The notes: a model not told the origin generated them from the sequence alone. Positions 18,033 to 27,855 are shown, numbered from the stretch's first letter. The stretch: 64,000 nt of DNA from SZUA-365 sp049663345 (GCA_049663345.1 JBATDG010000108.1:54231-118230); one strand, 5' to 3'. Numbers and translations are program-made.

Positions 18033-19423
18033 ATCTGTCCACGCATATTTCCGCTGCAGCGGCGGACACAATTGCAGCGATCGCCACACCTCCCGGCACT
18101 GCCGGACTCGCAGTCATACGCGTCTCGGGTGCTTCAGCGGCAGCGCTCGCCGCCAGCGTGTTTCCTGATGTTGACTTACGGAAAGTTGACTCGCACACCG
18201 TGCATTATGGCCGGCTGGTTGATCGTGAAGGCGCTCTCATTGATGAAGTACTTGTGACGGTTTTTCGGGCTCCGCGCTCTTACACGGCTGAAGACTGTGT
18301 CGAGATCAGCTGTCACGGTGGAGCTGTCGTGACGAAGCGCGTGCTTCAATGTCTCCTGGCTACCGGAATGCGCCATGCCGAACCGGGCGAATTCACCCGT
18401 CGTGCATTTCTCAACGGACGGATCGATCTGGTGCAGGCCGAGGCGGTAGCTGATCTGATACATGCGCAATCCTTCGAGGCGCATCGCGCTTCTTTGCGGC
18501 AGCTTGAAGGCTCGTTCTCGAAGTATGTTCGCGACATACGCGAAAAACTTGTACACGCACTCTCAATGCTGGAGCTGAGTCTGGATTTTGTCGAAGAGGA
18601 TGTCGCGTTCATGTCTCAGACGGAATTACAGAGTCTGATAACCGAGGCTGCGCAAAAAATCCGGAATGCGCTCGACTCCTACAGCAGTGGAAGGATTGTG
18701 CGTGATGGCGCCAGGGTCGCGCTGCTCGGTTTTCCCAATGTTGGAAAATCGAGTTTGCTCAACGCACTTCTCGGCTCCGAGCGTGCGATCGTTACCGAGG
18801 TCCCCGGCACGACTCGCGATTTCATAGAAGAATCCATGCTGCTGCAAGGCGAGCTGTTTCGGTTTATCGATACTGCAGGACTGCGGAATACCGATGATCC
18901 TGTGGAGAGGGAGGGGATCGCCCGTACGCATGAAATGGCTCTGCAGTCGGATATTGTCTGCCTGCTCAGCGAAGCGGCGGCTGGGATGGACGGGTTGGCA
19001 GGGCTGCACAGCGCGGCTGCGCTGACGCGGACCAACCAGGAACTGCTGTACATATTTACGAAATGCGACCTCGCCTCTGACGCTGAAAAAACTGCAGTTG
19101 CCAATAAAGGGCTGCTGGTCTCCGTACGCGACGGCGCAGGACTTGAGAAACTGCGCGATACCCTTGCTGCGATTGCACGCGGAAAGGGTGTCTCTTCAGA
19201 GCAGGGTGAAGTGCTCGTCACCAACGTCCGTCATGCGGATTGCCTGCAAAACGGACTCCAAGCACTGCAGCGAGCAGAAGAAGCCTTGACTAAAGGAAGG
19301 ACCGAAGAATTTGTGGCGCTCGATGTCCGCGAGGCAGTCACCGCGCTCGGAGAAATAATCGGCGAAGTTACATCAGACGATGTCTTGAATGGTATCTTCG
19401 CAAGATTCTGCATAGGTAAATAA
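18029..19423 (+). CDS. mnmE: tRNA uridine-5-carboxymethylaminomethyl modification GTPase MnmE
   Basis: 464 aa. N-terminal tetrahydrofolate-binding domain (DTIAAIATPPGTAGLAVIRVSG, PGEFTRRAFLNGRIDL), then a helical domain interrupted by the G domain (GFPNVGKSSLLN, DTAGLR). It ends in the essential FCIGK. With MnmG it modifies the wobble uridine of tRNAs. The G4 motif reads TKCD rather than NKxD, a Thr for Asn change at the guanine-specificity residue. The start overlaps dciA. Confidence 0.97.
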   Translation: MNLSTHISAAAADTIAAIATPPGTAGLAVIRVSGASAAALAASVFPDVDLRKVDSHTVHYGRLVDREGALIDEVLVTVFRAPRSYTAEDCVEISCHGGAVVTKRVLQCLLATGMRHAEPGEFTRRAFLNGRIDLVQAEAVADLIHAQSFEAHRASLRQLEGSFSKYVRDIREKLVHALSMLELSLDFVEEDVAFMSQTELQSLITEAAQKIRNALDSYSSGRIVRDGARVALLGFPNVGKSSLLNALLGSERAIVTEVPGTTRDFIEESMLLQGELFRFIDTAGLRNTDDPVEREGIARTHEMALQSDIVCLLSEAAAGMDGLAGLHSAAALTRTNQELLYIFTKCDLASDAEKTAVANKGLLVSVRDGAGLEKLRDTLAAIARGKGVSSEQGEVLVTNVRHADCLQNGLQALQRAEEALTKGRTEEFVALDVREAVTALGEIIGEVTSDDVLNGIFARFCIGK

Positions 19424-19453
19424 TCTCTCTCTCTCACATCATCATAGAATGAC

Positions 19454-21445
19454 ATGACAAAAGAACAGGAATCACAGGCAAGCGACTATTCAGAAACCAG
19501 TATCAAGGTACTTGAAGGCCTTGAAGCCGTCCGTAAACGTCCTGCCATGTACATTGGCGATGTCGGCGTGCGTGGCCTGCACCATCTTGTCAGTGAAGTT
19601 GTTGATAACTCGATTGATGAAGCACTGGCGGGCTACTGTGATACGATTACGGTTGCGATAAATGGCGATGGTTCTGTCACGGTCGAGGACAATGGCCGCG
19701 GTATTCCGACAGGTCCGCACCCCGTAAAGAAAATCAGCACTCTCGAAGTGGTCATGTGCACGCTGCACGCAGGTGGAAAGTTCGATCACCAGACCTACAA
19801 GGTTTCGGGTGGTCTGCACGGCGTCGGCGTTTCGGTTGTGAATGCACTTTCGGAGCGCTGCGAAGTCGTGGTTTCCCGCGAGGGCACGCAGAAGATGCAG
19901 AGCTACCGCCGCGGAGTACCGGCTCATGATATCAAGGATCTCGGGAAAACAAAGAAAACAGGAACGAAAACAACGTTCTACCCTGATTCGGAAATCTTCA
20001 AGATCATTGATTTTCGTTTCGAGATTCTCGAGGAACGCTTGCGCGAGCTGGCCTATCTCAACAGCAACATCCGGATCACGTTGACTGACGAACGTAATCA
20101 TGAGGAGAAGGAATTCTACTTCAAGGGTGGGCTCAGAGATTTTGTCGAGTATATCGACGAAGGGCGCAACTCGCTGATTAAAAAACCTATATACATCGAG
20201 GGTATGCGCGACGAAACTCCTGTCGAACTTGCATTCCAGTACAATGATTCCTACTCCGAAAACATTTTCACCTATGTCAACAATATCCACACGCATGAGG
20301 GCGGTACTCATCTCATTGGGTTCAAGACGGCCCTCACGCGCGCTCTGAATAATTATGCCTACAAGAACGGCATAGTCAAGGAAGGGAAAACCGCGATGTC
20401 GGGTGACGATTTCCGTGAGGGACTCACGGCTGTCCTCAGCGTCAAGGTTGCGGAGCCTCAGTTTGAGGGCCAGACCAAGACCAAGCTCGGCAACAGTGAG
20501 ATCAAGAGTATCGTTGAGTCCATAATCGGGGAACAGCTATCGCTGTATCTCGAGCAGAATCCCAGCATCGCAAGGCGAATTATCGAAAAGGCGCTGAGAG
20601 CCGCGGAGGCCCGTGAGGCAGCACGCCGCGCTCGCGACCTGACCCGTCGCAAAAGTGTGCTCGAGTCATCGAGCCTTCCAGGGAAGCTTGCGGATTGCTC
20701 TATAACAGATCCGGAACATTGCGAAGTCTACCTGGTTGAGGGCGACTCTGCAGGCGGTTCTGCCAAGCAGGGACGGGACCGGCGCTTCCAGGCTATTCTC
20801 CCTCTCAAAGGAAAAATTCTCAACGTCGAAAAAGCCAGTCTGCACAAAGTGCTGGAGAATATCGAAATCAACGCTATTGTCTCGGCGTTGGGGGCGGGAA
20901 TTGGCCATGAAACGGACATCGATCTGACTAGCTTGCGGTATGGAAAAATTATTATCATGACCGATGCAGATGTTGACGGCAGCCACATCCGGACTCTTCT
21001 GCTCACTTTCTTCTTCCGCTATATGAAAACATTGATCGAAACCGGTCACGTATATATCGCGCAGCCGCCCTTGTACAAAATCAAAAAAGGCAAGATCGAG
21101 CGCTATGCCTTTGACGATGAGGAACGCGATGAAATTCTCAAGGTCCTTCGTAGTGGAAAAGTTGAAGCTGAAGTTCCCGTGGAAGATGACCAGGATGTGA
21201 AGGAAGAAGTGGTTGTCAAGAAAGACGGCATCACGCTTTCCCGGTTTAAAGGTCTTGGAGAAATGAACCCTGACCAGCTTTGGGAAACGACGATGAATCC
21301 TGAATCACGCACATTGATGCTCGTTACTATGGAGAATGCGGCGGAGGCGGACCGTCTGTTCCAGATTCTGATGGGCGACAACGTTGAGCCGCGCCGCCAG
21401 TTTATCGAGCGGAACGCCAAGTACGTTCGCAATCTCGACGTATGA
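19454..21445 (+). CDS. gyrB: DNA gyrase subunit B
   Basis: 663 aa. GHKL ATPase domain (VLEGLEAVRKRPAMYIGDVG, NSIDEALAGYC, DNGRGIPTG, GGLHGVGVSVVNAL), transducer domain, and TOPRIM with LVEGDSAGGSAKQGRDR and DADVDGSHIRTLLLTFFFRYM. It ends in RRQFIERNAKYVRNLDV. The length fits the short form found outside Proteobacteria, without the 165-aa insert. It supplies ATP-driven negative supercoiling with GyrA. It follows mnmE by about 30 bases. Confidence 0.97.
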   Translation: MTKEQESQASDYSETSIKVLEGLEAVRKRPAMYIGDVGVRGLHHLVSEVVDNSIDEALAGYCDTITVAINGDGSVTVEDNGRGIPTGPHPVKKISTLEVVMCTLHAGGKFDHQTYKVSGGLHGVGVSVVNALSERCEVVVSREGTQKMQSYRRGVPAHDIKDLGKTKKTGTKTTFYPDSEIFKIIDFRFEILEERLRELAYLNSNIRITLTDERNHEEKEFYFKGGLRDFVEYIDEGRNSLIKKPIYIEGMRDETPVELAFQYNDSYSENIFTYVNNIHTHEGGTHLIGFKTALTRALNNYAYKNGIVKEGKTAMSGDDFREGLTAVLSVKVAEPQFEGQTKTKLGNSEIKSIVESIIGEQLSLYLEQNPSIARRIIEKALRAAEAREAARRARDLTRRKSVLESSSLPGKLADCSITDPEHCEVYLVEGDSAGGSAKQGRDRRFQAILPLKGKILNVEKASLHKVLENIEINAIVSALGAGIGHETDIDLTSLRYGKIIIMTDADVDGSHIRTLLLTFFFRYMKTLIETGHVYIAQPPLYKIKKGKIERYAFDDEERDEILKVLRSGKVEAEVPVEDDQDVKEEVVVKKDGITLSRFKGLGEMNPDQLWETTMNPESRTLMLVTMENAAEADRLFQILMGDNVEPRRQFIERNAKYVRNLDV

Positions 21446-21470
21446 TTTTGATTGCAATTTCGGAGTAGGT

Positions 21471-22790
21471 ATGCAAAAGAACGTTGTCTTTCTGCTGTTG
21501 TTTATAGGATTCCCGTTGCTGCTGTGCGGACAGGAGAGACCTGATCCGCGTTTGCGATACGGAGATCTTATTTATGCAGAAGCGGCGGCCATGCCTTCCG
21601 ATTCAGCCGGTGCTGCGCGTATTGACGTATTCGTGCGTGTCTCCTATGATTTCATGATTTTCTCGCGAACGAACAGCCTGCATCCCGATTCTCTGTTCTC
21701 CGCAGGGGTTGAGCTCACTTATAGTCTTCGCTCCGGGGGCATCACTGTGCGTTCACAGAATCAGTTCGCTCGCGTTTGTGCAGGTGATTACGATTCGACG
21801 AATTCGCGCGACCGATTTGTCCTGCTGCGGCAGAGCTTCTATGTGGAGCCCGGGATATTCGAAGTTACGGTGTTTGTTGCCGACAGGGGTTCGACCCGCG
21901 AAAACAGTCTGACCCAGGTAGTGAAGGCCCTGAAGCTCACAGAGACGGAGATGCAAATCGGCCAGCCCGTACCGCTGAAAAAGGAAGAGGAGCGCGGAGA
22001 TTATTCGTATAGCGTCCTGGCTTTCGGTCGCACTCTCCCATTCGCTGAAGATGCTGTCATTGGCGTTCCCGTTACTCATGGACTTGATGCGACATGGCAG
22101 GTGCAGCTTCTGCGCGATGATGATGAGAGCGGAGCTCCTGTCTTCAGCGAAACAGTGCAGCCCGAAGCCCAGCTCGTTGGCGTTGTCCCTGCCGGTGAAT
22201 CGGGTGTCGTCGAAGATTTTCACATACATACCCTTGAGGGTGCAACCGGAGATCTCGTGGTATTGTCATTGCCTTTTTCCGGCATGGATGTCGGAAGTTA
22301 TCGTTTGCTGGTGACAGCGACCTGGGATGGCGGAGGTGACTCTATCTCCTTGCCTACCGAGATATTTTGGAGAGATATGCCATTCTCCATGCGCGATCTC
22401 GAATTCGCCATCGATGCAATGCGCTTTATCCTGACTGCGGAAGAGTATCGTCAAATGAAAAACGGAGACACCCGCAGTATGCAGAAGGCCTTCAGGCGCT
22501 TTTGGAAAAACCGCGATGCTACTCCGGACACGGAATTCAATGAAATGATGGCAGAATATTTCCGACGCGTAGATCAAGCCTACTACAAGTTCCAGACAAT
22601 CTACGATCACAACGGTGTTCAGACGGATCGCGGGAAAGTTTATGTGCTGTTTGGACCGCCGGATGATACGAAACGGATCATGAACCGCGAAGAGCCGATT
22701 AATGAAATCTGGGAGTATCAATCTCTCGGGAAATCATTCCGTTTTGTGGATACTGCGCGAGACGGAAATCTTAGACTTGTGGAGGAATAG
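21471..22790 (+). CDS. GWxTD domain-containing exported protein
   Basis: 439 aa from the ATG at 21471, chosen because it starts a signal peptide (MQKNVVFLLLFIGFPLLLCGQ) and avoids overlap with gyrB. The last 120 residues fit the GWxTD domain: FRRFWKNRDATPDTEFNEMMAEYFRRVDQAY, then DRGKVYVLFGPPDD and EIWEYQSLGKSFRFVD. The first two thirds are beta-rich. GWxTD proteins occur across FCB bacteria and are without defined function. It is co-directional with gyrB and is followed by pdxA after 3 bases. Confidence 0.88.
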   Translation: MQKNVVFLLLFIGFPLLLCGQERPDPRLRYGDLIYAEAAAMPSDSAGAARIDVFVRVSYDFMIFSRTNSLHPDSLFSAGVELTYSLRSGGITVRSQNQFARVCAGDYDSTNSRDRFVLLRQSFYVEPGIFEVTVFVADRGSTRENSLTQVVKALKLTETEMQIGQPVPLKKEEERGDYSYSVLAFGRTLPFAEDAVIGVPVTHGLDATWQVQLLRDDDESGAPVFSETVQPEAQLVGVVPAGESGVVEDFHIHTLEGATGDLVVLSLPFSGMDVGSYRLLVTATWDGGGDSISLPTEIFWRDMPFSMRDLEFAIDAMRFILTAEEYRQMKNGDTRSMQKAFRRFWKNRDATPDTEFNEMMAEYFRRVDQAYYKFQTIYDHNGVQTDRGKVYVLFGPPDDTKRIMNREEPINEIWEYQSLGKSFRFVDTARDGNLRLVEE

Positions 22791-22793
22791 AGC

Positions 22794-23786
22794 ATGCTGC
22801 CGATTATAGCAATCAGCATCGGAGATGTCAATGGGATCGGGCCCGAAGTTATCCTCAAGTCGTTCTATCGTTCTGAACTATTTGAAACTTGCCGACCTGT
22901 GGTATTCGGATCCTATACAGCGCTGAACTATTACCGTGAGAAGCTCGGCATTGCTGTCGACATACACCGCATAGATGAGCCGTCATCTGCCGTGGAAATG
23001 CAGTTGAATCTTATTGACATACCCGGCGAGTTCGATATCAATGCAATAGGAAAGCCGACTGCAGACAGCGGCCGCGGAAGTCTTGCCGCCATCGAAGCAG
23101 GGTTCCAGGCTGCATTTAGAGGGGATGCGCAGGCGCTGGTAACCGCACCAATTTCCAAAGAAGCTATCTCATTGGCGGGCAGTCCGTATCACGGACATAC
23201 CGATATGCTGGCGGCGCTCAGCGGAAGCGGAGAAGATGTGCTGATGATACTGAGCAGCAACACCATGAACGTTGGGCTGGTGACTGTTCATGTGCCCCTT
23301 GCAGAAGTGACGGCGCTGATTACTCGCGAGCGCGTTGAACGCACCATCCGGTTGGGGCACCGTGCGATGGATAGTGATTTCGGTATTGATGGTCCGAAAA
23401 TCGCAATACTGGCCCTCAATCCGCATGCAGGCGACGGGGGCGTGCTCGGTCGGGAGGAGAGAGAAATTCTTCAACCTGCTGTTGCAGCAATGCAGGCAGA
23501 GGGTATAGATGTCGAAGGCCCATTTCCCGCAGACGGTTTTTTCTCCGCGCATACGAAGCAGATGTTCGATTTGATTATCGCCATGTATCACGATCAAGGC
23601 CTCATCCCCTTCAAACTGCAGGCCAAGGGTAGGGGAGTGAACATCAGCGCGGGTCTCCCGATTGTGCGCACATCACCTGATCACGGTACTGCATACAACA
23701 TCGCCTCGCATGGCATTGCGAGCGCGGAAAGCATGAAGGAAGCTATTTATTTTGCCCGGACTTTCGCGCTGAATAGATTGCAATGA
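22794..23786 (+). CDS. pdxA: 4-hydroxythreonine-4-phosphate dehydrogenase
   Basis: 330 aa. It oxidises 4-phosphohydroxy-threonine for pyridoxal phosphate synthesis by the DXP-dependent route. Visible signatures are the N-terminal AISIGDVNGIGPEVI, the metal-site SPYHGHTDMLAAL, ALNPHAGDGGVLGREE, and IIAMYHDQGLIPFKL followed by VRTSPDHGTAYNIA. The length is normal. It starts 3 bases after the GWxTD gene. No pdxJ is present. Confidence 0.96.
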   Translation: MLPIIAISIGDVNGIGPEVILKSFYRSELFETCRPVVFGSYTALNYYREKLGIAVDIHRIDEPSSAVEMQLNLIDIPGEFDINAIGKPTADSGRGSLAAIEAGFQAAFRGDAQALVTAPISKEAISLAGSPYHGHTDMLAALSGSGEDVLMILSSNTMNVGLVTVHVPLAEVTALITRERVERTIRLGHRAMDSDFGIDGPKIAILALNPHAGDGGVLGREEREILQPAVAAMQAEGIDVEGPFPADGFFSAHTKQMFDLIIAMYHDQGLIPFKLQAKGRGVNISAGLPIVRTSPDHGTAYNIASHGIASAESMKEAIYFARTFALNRLQ

Positions 23787-23811
23787 TTTTCCGAAAAACT
23801 GGAGCAGCTTC

Positions 23812-24468
23812 ATGATCGAATTTCATAATGTCCGCCTCTCGTTCGCGAAGCAGGACATTTTCGATCACGCCAATCTTATGATCTCCGAGGGCGAATTTGT
23901 CTACGTCATCGGCGAGACAGGCATCGGGAAGAGTTCCTTTCTCCGACTGCTTTATATGGACACGCTCCCGACCTTCGGGCGCGTGCGCATAGGCGGCTAC
24001 GATTCCTCCACCATTACCCGCCATCAAATTCCGTTTCTGCGCCGCACGATCGGCATTGTGTTTCAAGACTACCGTCTTCTTGAGGACCGCAACGTGTTTG
24101 AAAACGTGGCGTTCGCTCTGCACGTGACTGGTGCGCGTCATCAGATAATAGCCTCCAAAGTGCATCGGCTCCTCACGGAGGTTGGGTTGTCATCGAAGGA
24201 GTTTTCAATGCCTGATGATTTATCCGGCGGCGAAAAGCAGCGTGTAGCGATTGCGCGTGCACTGGTAAACGATCCTGTAATTCTTCTCGCCGACGAGCCG
24301 ACCGGCAATCTCGATCCCTCCGCCTCCCGCGATATCCTCGCCATCTTCGATCGCATCAACAAACGCGGCACCGCGGTTATCATGGCAACGCATGATTACA
24401 GCCTGCTTGCCCAGCGCCCCGGCCGTGTTATAAAAATCCAGAACCGCAATTTTTACGATGTGGTCTGA
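23812..24468 (+). CDS. ABC transporter ATP-binding protein, FtsE-like
   Basis: 218 aa. Walker A is GETGIGKSS, the Q-loop is in GIVFQDYRLLEDRNVFENVAF, the signature is LSGGEKQRVAIARALV and Walker B is VILLADEPTGNLDP, with the switch His in MATHDYSLL. The Q-loop block is typical of FtsE, which with FtsX controls cell-wall hydrolases at division. No ftsX is adjacent; the next gene (8 bases on) is a nuclease. FtsX is probably encoded elsewhere, or this ATPase pairs with another MacB/LolD-class permease. Confidence 0.82.
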   Translation: MIEFHNVRLSFAKQDIFDHANLMISEGEFVYVIGETGIGKSSFLRLLYMDTLPTFGRVRIGGYDSSTITRHQIPFLRRTIGIVFQDYRLLEDRNVFENVAFALHVTGARHQIIASKVHRLLTEVGLSSKEFSMPDDLSGGEKQRVAIARALVNDPVILLADEPTGNLDPSASRDILAIFDRINKRGTAVIMATHDYSLLAQRPGRVIKIQNRNFYDVV

Positions 24469-24476
24469 GACGGTTC

Positions 24477-26243
24477 ATGAGCGCGAAGAAAGCCGATAAA
24501 CTGGAAGACATTCCCTATAAGCACATTCTTCAGATCGCGGACACTGAGTTTGTGGTTTGCGATGTTGAAACGACAGGCCTGCATCCCGAACGCAATCGTC
24601 TGACCGAGATCGCACTGCTGCGCATCAGAGGCAACACGGTGATCGATCGCTTCAGCTCGCTGATTAATCCCAGGCAGTTCATTCCTGCGGAAATTCAGCG
24701 CCTGACGGGCATCAGCAACGAAATGGTATACACCGCTCCCGATGCCATTCAGATAATGCCGGACGTCCGACGATTCATTGGTGACGCAGTGTTCATCGGC
24801 CACAATGTGCGCTTCGACCGATCGTTTGTCGATGCCACGCTGCTTCGCATCGGGATTGAGCCTCTGCAGGTCCCGAATCTGTGCACCGCTCGCCTCGCTC
24901 GCAGACTGCTGCCGCAAAAAAGCCGCACTTCCCTCGGTGTACTTGCTGCGCATTATAATATTCGAATCAAGAACCGGCATCGCGCGGCTGGCGACGCTGA
25001 AGCCACAGCGATGCTTTTCCTGAAGTTTCTTGAGATCATGGAAGAGGAGTTTGACATCCATGAAACCGGGGAACTGATTTCGTTTCAGAACCGGCAGATT
25101 TACCGCATCACAGGCGCGCCCAAGTATTTCACGCGCCTGCAGGAAAGCCTGGCTGAGCTGCCGCATCATCCCGGTGTATATTTTTTCCATGATAAGAAGG
25201 GGAATGTCCTTTACATCGGGAAGGCGCTTGATTTAAAGCAGCGCGTCAGTTCGTATTTCTACCACAACATTGGACACACAGAGAAGATCCGTCGTCTCGT
25301 GAGAGCTGTGCACGGCATTACCTGGAAGCCGATGGAGACGGAGCTGTCCGCTTTGCTCTCTGAATCCCGCTTCATCAAGCAGCATCAGCCGGACTACAAT
25401 ACTCAGCTCAAGCGCTATCGGAAATATCCATTCATTCGCATCGATATGGCGAATGATTGGCCTACGATCAGCTGGTGCTATGATCTGATGGATGACGGAG
25501 CGGAGTATTTCGGACCTTTCCGCTCACGTTTCGCGGTAGAAGACGCACTCGATAGCATCAACAAGCTTTTCATGCTTCGCGAATGCGACGGCAACATCAA
25601 GCCTTCCATAGACTCAGTTCCCTGTCTGTACTATGAAATCAAACGCTGCGGCGCCCCCTGCGCGCTCATGACAAGTGCGGAGGAGTATCGCCGGGAAGTC
25701 GATGAGATTGTCCTCTTTTTGCAGGGCGAACAGGATGGTGTGCTCGACAGGCTTCGCGATCGTATGCATCGCCGCGCTGAAGATCTGGATTTTGAGGCAG
25801 CAGCCGTGCTGCGCGACAGGCTCGCATCTGTTGAGAGAATTATACTCCAGCAGCAGCTGATGGTGCACTCGGTGCGAAAGCAGAATATCATTATCGTGAC
25901 CCTGGCACGGCGCAGCAACGTGGAAATCCATTATATCAAATCCGGAATGCTCGTTGCCCAGACGCTCGTCGATCAGAGAAAGCTGCCGTTGCGCGAGTTG
26001 CGCAACAATATCGAGGAAGTATATTTTTCCCGCCAGAAGGCATTGTTTACAGGGGGTAAGGAAGATATAGACGAAATGCGCATCATCGCGTCATGGTGTC
26101 TGACAAGGCGAGATGAATCCCTCGTACTCGAGGTCGATTCCTGCAGCAGCGCTGATGAAGTTCTAGAATTGCTTGGAAGAGCGGTAGGGGAGATGGCTGT
26201 CGGCGCCGCCGCGACAATGCTCGACGGCGCCGTCAGCAAATAG
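24477..26243 (+). CDS. DnaQ-type exonuclease fused to UvrC-like GIY-YIG nuclease
   Basis: 588 aa. Residues about 20-195 form a DEDDh exonuclease: VVCDVETTGLHPE, FIGHNVRFDRSFVD, and HRAAGDAEATAM with the catalytic His and Asp. Residues about 225-315 form a GIY-YIG domain (HPGVYFFHDKKGNVLYIGKA, and the catalytic Glu in METELSALLSESRFIK). A CxxxIKRCGAPC region and a UVR-like helix pair (DLDFEAAAVLRDRLASVERI) follow. The C-terminal RNase H-like and HhH domains of full UvrC are missing, as in Cho. Such fusions are known in several phyla; a repair incision role is inferred. It ends 1 base from the convergent barrel gene. Confidence 0.9.
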   Translation: MSAKKADKLEDIPYKHILQIADTEFVVCDVETTGLHPERNRLTEIALLRIRGNTVIDRFSSLINPRQFIPAEIQRLTGISNEMVYTAPDAIQIMPDVRRFIGDAVFIGHNVRFDRSFVDATLLRIGIEPLQVPNLCTARLARRLLPQKSRTSLGVLAAHYNIRIKNRHRAAGDAEATAMLFLKFLEIMEEEFDIHETGELISFQNRQIYRITGAPKYFTRLQESLAELPHHPGVYFFHDKKGNVLYIGKALDLKQRVSSYFYHNIGHTEKIRRLVRAVHGITWKPMETELSALLSESRFIKQHQPDYNTQLKRYRKYPFIRIDMANDWPTISWCYDLMDDGAEYFGPFRSRFAVEDALDSINKLFMLRECDGNIKPSIDSVPCLYYEIKRCGAPCALMTSAEEYRREVDEIVLFLQGEQDGVLDRLRDRMHRRAEDLDFEAAAVLRDRLASVERIILQQQLMVHSVRKQNIIIVTLARRSNVEIHYIKSGMLVAQTLVDQRKLPLRELRNNIEEVYFSRQKALFTGGKEDIDEMRIIASWCLTRRDESLVLEVDSCSSADEVLELLGRAVGEMAVGAAATMLDGAVSK

Positions 26244-26244
26244 A

Positions 26245-27855
26245 TCAGAATGGGCGGGAGAAACGGATCACGAAGTTAGGTGATTCGGAACGGTCGAGAC
26301 GCCATGCTGCTCCGATCCGGAAATTTCCATCAGCGCTTCCGAGAGCGACGCCCGCATCGGATTTCCAATTACTCATCAGATCGTCGCCGAAGCCTGAGGT
26401 AAAAGCACCGTTTGTTACATCCGACCTCACGATACGGGTGACATTTTCATCCGTCGCACCGGCATCTGCAAAAAAGATAATGTTTGTGTTGCTCAGCACC
26501 TGTCGTGCCCAACCTTTTGCATTTCCGGCGATAGTGCTGCGGATGATCAATTCGGCATTGAGCAGGGCCATATTGCTGCCGGCGAATTCCTTAAATCTGT
26601 ATCCGGGCAGGGTGCCGGGGCCGCCCAATTCGAATGCGCGCTGCAGCGGAAGGGTGCCATCGCTCTTGCCTCTTCTTGCGCGGAGATTGAGGTTCAGATG
26701 ATCGCCCAGCGGCTGATACCGCCGCAGATCGATGACAATCTGAGAAAAGTCGAAATCACCCTTTGCGACATCCCCGGCTTTTTCGAATTGTACCTGTACG
26801 TCCCATCCATGATCGCGAGTGTCAAGGGTTGCCAACGTCGTCATGCCAGCCGAAACGACAATACTGTTGATATTGCCATCGTTGATTCTGGGATTAACAC
26901 GGAAGTCCTTATCTCCCCCAAAAATGGACCAGTTGGTCTCCCTGTTCATATTTGCATATGTATCGTGGGCATAACCGACGCTGGCGCGAAGGTTGAGATC
27001 GTTCTCTCCGCGAAAATACCAGGCAGCGGAAGCAGTAAAGCCGCGGCGCTCGAAATAATCCATGAAATCTTCACGCGCGATGAGCGAGGTTAATGTATTT
27101 TCGTCGCGGTCAAAGGACCACTGATCCTTCGAGTCAGTAAAGCTGTGGCCCTCGGCTCCGAATTCCACGATCTGATTCTCGAAATAGATCGGGAGATACA
27201 GTCCGAGACTGTATCTCCAGGTATGATTGGCAAAACCGTAGCCGAGGGATGCGGTACTTACAAGCCATGGCCGGCTGTGCCAGTAGAGTCTTTTTGGCTG
27301 GGCAAGTCCGATATACAATCCTTCCACGCGGTTGTAGCGAAGGAAAGTCTCATGAAGCCGCGTTGTCATCGGGAATAGCCAGGGATAGTCCCCGGTATAT
27401 TTTTTGAAAAAATTGTCTTTCATATCGAATTGGTTTTCTTCACTATCCTCGGACCACCAGCCCCAATCCGATCCCATGCTTCCATCGTCTTCGGTATCCC
27501 AATTCTCAGTTGATTCTTCGTCATCCCAGTTTTCCCAATCGTCGGTCCCGCTCCCTTCGATGCTGCGTTCAAGCGCCTGCATGCGGAATTCAAGATCGGA
27601 AATGCGTTTCTCTATACCTGCAACTTTTTCATCTTTGGCTGCACCATCGGGTTCGCCCTTGACTTGTCGAAGTTCGTCCCGAAGCGTCTGGAGTTCTTGA
27701 CTCAACTTCGCTTGTTCGGTCCGGATTTCTTCCATTGCCTTCGCACTGTCAGCAGCAGCATTTTCCACTTGAGAGAATGCGGAGGTGATGGGGAGCATCA
27801 TGAATGTGAGAAGAAAGAGAATGAGTCGGGGAGAAGTAGTAAAAAGCGCTTTCAT
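26245..27855 (-). CDS. Omp85/BamA-like outer-membrane barrel with coiled coil and acidic linker
   Basis: 536 aa from the ATG at 27855 with a signal peptide (MKALFTTSPRLILFLLTFMM...SAFSQ). Residues about 30-105 are a heptad-like coiled coil (EEIRTEQAKLSQELQTLRDELRQ in part, then EKRISDLEFRMQALERSI). A strongly acidic Trp-rich linker follows (DDWENWDDEESTENW). The C-terminal 330 residues form a surface-antigen-type barrel with the Omp85 signature region (LGGPGTLPGYRFKEF) and a terminal aromatic F (VIRFSRPF). POTRA domains are not evident. Known Omp85 proteins insert or export proteins; the absence of POTRA makes the function here uncertain. Confidence 0.8.
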   Translation of the reverse strand: MKALFTTSPRLILFLLTFMMLPITSAFSQVENAAADSAKAMEEIRTEQAKLSQELQTLRDELRQVKGEPDGAAKDEKVAGIEKRISDLEFRMQALERSIEGSGTDDWENWDDEESTENWDTEDDGSMGSDWGWWSEDSEENQFDMKDNFFKKYTGDYPWLFPMTTRLHETFLRYNRVEGLYIGLAQPKRLYWHSRPWLVSTASLGYGFANHTWRYSLGLYLPIYFENQIVEFGAEGHSFTDSKDQWSFDRDENTLTSLIAREDFMDYFERRGFTASAAWYFRGENDLNLRASVGYAHDTYANMNRETNWSIFGGDKDFRVNPRINDGNINSIVVSAGMTTLATLDTRDHGWDVQVQFEKAGDVAKGDFDFSQIVIDLRRYQPLGDHLNLNLRARRGKSDGTLPLQRAFELGGPGTLPGYRFKEFAGSNMALLNAELIIRSTIAGNAKGWARQVLSNTNIIFFADAGATDENVTRIVRSDVTNGAFTSGFGDDLMSNWKSDAGVALGSADGNFRIGAAWRLDRSESPNFVIRFSRPF

